A stretch of 36,568 nt of DNA from NCBI RefSeq assembly GCF_004212635.1, contig NZ_PSRT01000084.1, positions 1 through 36,568 of the forward strand, read 5' to 3'. The stretch comes from Bradyrhizobium genosp. SA-3 (GTDB lineage: Bacteria; Pseudomonadota; Alphaproteobacteria; Rhizobiales; Xanthobacteraceae). Below are positions 34,103 to 36,568 of the stretch, one piece after another. The notes below the pieces were generated by a model, which worked only from the letters and a program-made list of their open reading frames with translations, ran no database searches and had not been told where the DNA came from. The translations under genes and the position numbers were made by a program. Position 1 is the stretch's first letter. The number at the start of each line of letters is the position of its first letter.

Positions 34103-34507
34103 ATGATCCTGCAATCACTCGCCGGCCTGCCCGCTTTCCTGGTCTATTTCTGCACCGGACTGATCGCGATCGTGGCCTATCTGTTCGTTTACACCCGCAT
34201 CACGGCGCATAACGAATTCCAGCTCATTCGCGACAATGAGCCGGCCGCGGCGATTGCGCTCGGGCTCAGCCTGCTCGGCTTCGTCGCGCCGCTGGTCAGC
34301 GCCATCGCGCATTCGGCCAACGTGCTCGACTGCCTGATCTGGGCGACGATCGCACTGGTCGTGCAGGTCATCGTGTTCTTCCTCGTGAAGGTCCCGGTGC
34401 CGAACCTGTCGGCGCGGATCTCTGCCGGCGAGCTTGCCCCGTCGATCTGGCTCGGCCTGTCCTCGCTCGCCGCGGGCCTGCTGAACGCCGCCTGCATGAT
34501 CTACTGA
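34103..34507 (+). CDS. DUF350 membrane protein (YjfL-like)
   Basis: A 134-residue protein with four hydrophobic helices (FLVYFCTGLIAIVAYLFVYTRIT, AAIALGLSLLGFVAPLVSAIA, CLIWATIALVVQVIVFFLV, APSIWLGLSSLAAGLLNAACMIY). Length and topology match DUF350/YjfL proteins. GGGGGAAC precedes the ATG at 34103. It starts an operon with a Ser-rich DUF1190-like protein and a YgiC/YjfC-like protein, the same trio as yjfL-yjfM-yjfC in E. coli. Function is unknown in the family; an inner-membrane partner of the ATP-grasp enzyme is plausible. Confidence 0.88.
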   Translation: MILQSLAGLPAFLVYFCTGLIAIVAYLFVYTRITAHNEFQLIRDNEPAAAIALGLSLLGFVAPLVSAIAHSANVLDCLIWATIALVVQVIVFFLVKVPVPNLSARISAGELAPSIWLGLSSLAAGLLNAACMIY

Positions 34508-34508
34508 C

Positions 34509-34916
34509 ATGGCCGACAAATCCTCCAAAAAGGAGTTCGGCAAGCGCCGGCCGGTGACCGAGCCACCGCCTCCGCGGCCACCGATGAAGCGATCCGGCCA
34601 TGTTGCGCTGCTGGTGATGGGCACGCTCGCGGTCGGTACCACCGCCTACACGATGATGCCGCGGCAGACCTGCGAGCCGCCTCCTCCCGGGGCGACAGTT
34701 TCCGGAACGGAGACGCCGGCACAAGTGAGCACCGCGTGCAGCAGCAGAAGCAGCTCCTCCAGTGGCAGCAGCTCGCGCTGGTCGTCGCGATCGAGCTTCT
34801 TCAGCAGCGATTCCTCGAGCCATTCTTCGTCGGGAATGTCGTCCGACTCGGGCTCCCATAGCGTGAGCCGCGGCGGCTTCGGTTCGTTTGGCCATGGCTT
34901 CTCGGGCGGCGGCTAG
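34509..34916 (+). CDS. Ser-rich membrane-anchored protein, DUF1190-like (YjfM/YgiB position)
   Basis: A 135-residue protein: Pro/Lys-rich start, one hydrophobic helix at about 31-48 (VALLVMGTLAVGTTAYTMM), a CEPPPPG segment, and a low-complexity tail of Ser with Gly and aromatic residues (SSRSSFFSSDSSSHSSSGMSSDSG, then GGFGSFGHGFSGGG). This fits the DUF1190 proteins YgiB/YjfM, which also precede a glutathionylspermidine synthase-like gene. It begins one base after the DUF350 stop. Its stop codon borders a palindrome. Probably exported or membrane-anchored; function unknown. Confidence 0.75.
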   Translation: MADKSSKKEFGKRRPVTEPPPPRPPMKRSGHVALLVMGTLAVGTTAYTMMPRQTCEPPPPGATVSGTETPAQVSTACSSRSSSSSGSSSRWSSRSSFFSSDSSSHSSSGMSSDSGSHSVSRGGFGSFGHGFSGGG

Positions 34917-34964
34917 CGCATGATCCGGAAAAGTGGCCACCGGTTTTCCGGCAAGATCATGCGC
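34916..34964. repeat. REP-like palindrome inside an operon (family 6)
   Basis: GCGCATGATC(C/T)... arms: GCGCATGATCCGGAAAA and TTTTCCGGCAAGATCATGCGC, with CCGGAAAA/TTTTCCGG perfect. It starts on the stop codon of the Ser-rich protein gene and ends 10 bp before the next start, so it will be in the operon transcript. The AGGAAA ribosome-binding site follows it directly. Confidence 0.85.
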
Positions 34965-34974
34965 AGGAAATAAT

Positions 34975-36135
34975 ATGCAACGCATCGTTTGTCTCGAGCG
35001 CGACGACTGGCGAGAGACCGCAGCGCAATGCGGCTTCGTCTTCCACACCATCGATGGCGAACGCTATTGGGACGAGCGCGCCTATTACGGCTTCACCCTC
35101 GACGAGATCGAGCGCGGCATCGAGACGCCGACCGGCGAGATCGACGCCATGTGCCTGGAGCTGGCCGGTCGCATCATCAGTGACGAGCGCTACTTGCGCC
35201 GTTTGAAGATTCCGGAAGCATTCTGGAGCTTGATCGCCGAGAGCTGGAAGCGCAACGACCGCAGCCTCTACGGCCGGCTCGACCTGAAATTCGACGGCAA
35301 CGGTCCGGCAAAGCTGCTCGAATACAACGCCGATACGCCGACCTCGATCTTCGAGGCCGCGGTGTTTCAATGGACCTGGCTCGAACAGGCGATCGAACGC
35401 CGCATGATCCCGGCGCGTGCCGATCAGTTCAACTCGATCCATGAGCGGCTAATCGCGGCGTGGAAGGAGATTGCAGCAGGCCGCCACGTCCATCTCACTG
35501 GCATCACCGGCAACGAGGAAGACGCCGGCACGCTCGCTTATCTCGAAGACACCGCACGCCAGGCGGGGCTTTCGACCAGGCAGCTCGACATCGAACAGGT
35601 CGGCTGGCGCGATGAAGTTGGCGGCTTCGTCGATCTCGACGATTGCGACATCGCGCTCGCCTTCAAGCTCTATCCCTGGGAGTGGATGTTCCACGACGCC
35701 TTCGGCGCAAAGCTCAAGGACGCACCGACGCGCTGGATCGAGCCACCGTGGAAAGCCGTGCTCTCGAACAAGGGCATCCTGCCGTTGCTGTGCGAGATGT
35801 TTCCGAACCATCCCAACCTGCTGCCGGCCTTCTTCGAAGACGATCCGCGCGCCGCTGAACTCGGCACGTCCTATGTGCGCAAGCCACTATTGTCGCGCGA
35901 GGGCGCCAATGTCACGCTGGTGTCGGGCGGCATGCCGCTCGACGAGCAGGCAGGCCCCTACGGCGCCGAAGGATTCGTGCGGCAGGCGCTGTCCCCGCTG
36001 CCGAATTTTTTGGGCTTCTACCCGGTGATTGGAAGCTGGTTGGTGAACCACGAGCCCTGCGGCCTGTCGATCCGCGAGGACGAGAGCCCAATCACGGGCA
36101 ACCGCTCGCGCTTTCTCCCGCACGCGATTTTGTAG
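34975..36135 (+). CDS. Glutathionylspermidine synthase-like ATP-grasp protein (YgiC/YjfC family)
   Basis: A 386-residue protein equal in length to E. coli YgiC. It has the synthetase-type ATP-grasp domain only, with no N-terminal amidase: LLEYNADTPTSIFEAAVFQWTWLEQ near 120, LTGITGNEEDAGTLAYLEDTARQAG near 180, and the C-terminal RKPLLSREGANV and GSWLVNHEPCGLSIREDESPIT. Bifunctional GspS joins glutathione to spermidine; the stand-alone YgiC/YjfC proteins are related but their physiological substrate is unclear to me. Here it is third in the DUF350-DUF1190 operon. AGGAAA precedes the ATG at 34975. Confidence 0.9.
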   Translation: MQRIVCLERDDWRETAAQCGFVFHTIDGERYWDERAYYGFTLDEIERGIETPTGEIDAMCLELAGRIISDERYLRRLKIPEAFWSLIAESWKRNDRSLYGRLDLKFDGNGPAKLLEYNADTPTSIFEAAVFQWTWLEQAIERRMIPARADQFNSIHERLIAAWKEIAAGRHVHLTGITGNEEDAGTLAYLEDTARQAGLSTRQLDIEQVGWRDEVGGFVDLDDCDIALAFKLYPWEWMFHDAFGAKLKDAPTRWIEPPWKAVLSNKGILPLLCEMFPNHPNLLPAFFEDDPRAAELGTSYVRKPLLSREGANVTLVSGGMPLDEQAGPYGAEGFVRQALSPLPNFLGFYPVIGSWLVNHEPCGLSIREDESPITGNRSRFLPHAIL

Positions 36136-36148
36136 TAGGAGCAATCTC

Positions 36149-36532
36149 ATGAGGGCGCCTCCGAAGCAGATGGCGGCAGTGCTTGCATTGCCTGGCATCA
36201 AGCGCTTCGAACATTTTGTCAAAGTTGTTGCCGATCGGCAGGCGCTATGGGGACTTTACCGGGATGGATGGGCTCTTGCGGCGGCGGATGATGGAGCGAC
36301 CGTATTCCCACTTTGGCCCGCAGAGGAATATGCCGAAGTTTGCGCTTCGAACGAGTGGAGTGGGTATGAACCACGCTCGATCACCTTGAGCGACTTTATA
36401 GAAGTGCTCTTACCCAAGTTGCAGCAGGATGGTGTTTTGCCGGGCGTCTTCTTCACGCCGGCGAGCAAGGGGGTAACGCCATCAGCAGACGAGCTGAAGT
36501 CAGCCCTTGAGGCAGAACTGCAAAAGTACTGA
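36149..36532 (+). CDS. DUF2750 family protein
   Basis: A 127-residue soluble protein: RFEHFVKVVADRQALWGLYRDGWALAAADDGATVFPLWPAEEYAEVCASNEWSGYEPRSITLSDFIEVLLPKLQQDGVLPGVFFTP. The HF...V.D...LW.L and PLWP...YA spacing, then an I.L.DF segment, matches DUF2750, a family of unknown function. AGGAG at 36137-36141 and a gap of only 13 bp place it in the same operon as the YgiC-like gene. Composition is slightly less GC-rich than its neighbours. The palindrome at the window end may terminate it. Confidence 0.8.
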   Translation: MRAPPKQMAAVLALPGIKRFEHFVKVVADRQALWGLYRDGWALAAADDGATVFPLWPAEEYAEVCASNEWSGYEPRSITLSDFIEVLLPKLQQDGVLPGVFFTPASKGVTPSADELKSALEAELQKY

Positions 36533-36546
36533 TGCGCGGCCTATAC

Positions 36547-36568
36547 CTCGCCCCGCCAGCGGGGCGAG
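36547..36568 (+). terminator. Hairpin at window end, possible terminator
   Basis: Ten-base arms CTCGCCCCGC and GCGGGGCGAG with a 2-base loop, 14 bp after the DUF2750 stop. The window ends here, so a T-tract cannot be checked. Confidence 0.6.

Overview
This is GC-rich chromosomal DNA from an alphaproteobacterium, most probably Bradyrhizobium or a close Rhizobiales/Nitrobacteraceae relative. The grounds are a CtrA master regulator beside fliI/fliJ, a high-GC third-position bias, six or more families of intergenic palindromes of the kind common in Bradyrhizobium, an EcfG-like promoter and CcrM-type GANTC sites. No rRNA, tRNA, CRISPR array or transposase was found.

Region 1 (1-10.2 kb) is an amino-acid/amine catabolic locus: a gamma-glutamyltransferase, an operon of polar amino-acid ABC transporter genes ending in a PuuB/OrdL-like flavin oxidase, a D-amino-acid dehydrogenase (DadA-like), a beta-alanine/omega-amino acid:pyruvate transaminase and two XRE-cupin regulators. 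The two regulators are transcribed divergently from the operons they probably control. Their promoter regions share an identical 15-bp inverted-repeat site at nearly the same distance from both flanking genes, which suggests one regulon.

Region 2 (10.4-16.5 kb) holds a PaoABC-type molybdenum aldehyde oxidoreductase operon, a divergent TetR regulator and an MFS transporter. Region 3 (16.5-21 kb) is a six-gene periplasmic copper operon: His-rich protein, lipoprotein, TolC-like outer membrane protein, Tat-exported multicopper oxidase, cupredoxin and CusF-like protein. No pump gene is present. Region 4 (21.1-23.5 kb) is flhA with a candidate CtrA box.

Region 5 (23.6-26.4 kb) is accessory. It has a small membrane protein with an EcfG-like promoter, a ~0.7-kb non-coding element with long imperfect stems that pair better as a minus-strand RNA, flanked by diverged ~85-bp direct repeats, and a lower-GC insert with a gene split by one in-frame TAG.

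Region 6 (26.4-30.8 kb) has a type II NADH dehydrogenase, an AraC regulator and an ECF sigma / RskA-type anti-sigma pair interspersed with mosaic palindromes. Region 7 (30.9-34 kb) is fliJ, fliI and divergent ctrA; the intergene carries six GANTC sites and candidate CtrA boxes. Region 8 (34-36.5 kb) is an operon of DUF350, a Ser-rich DUF1190-like protein, a YgiC/YjfC-type glutathionylspermidine synthase-like ATP-grasp protein and a DUF2750 protein.

All calls come from reading the sequence and remembered family features; no database search was run.
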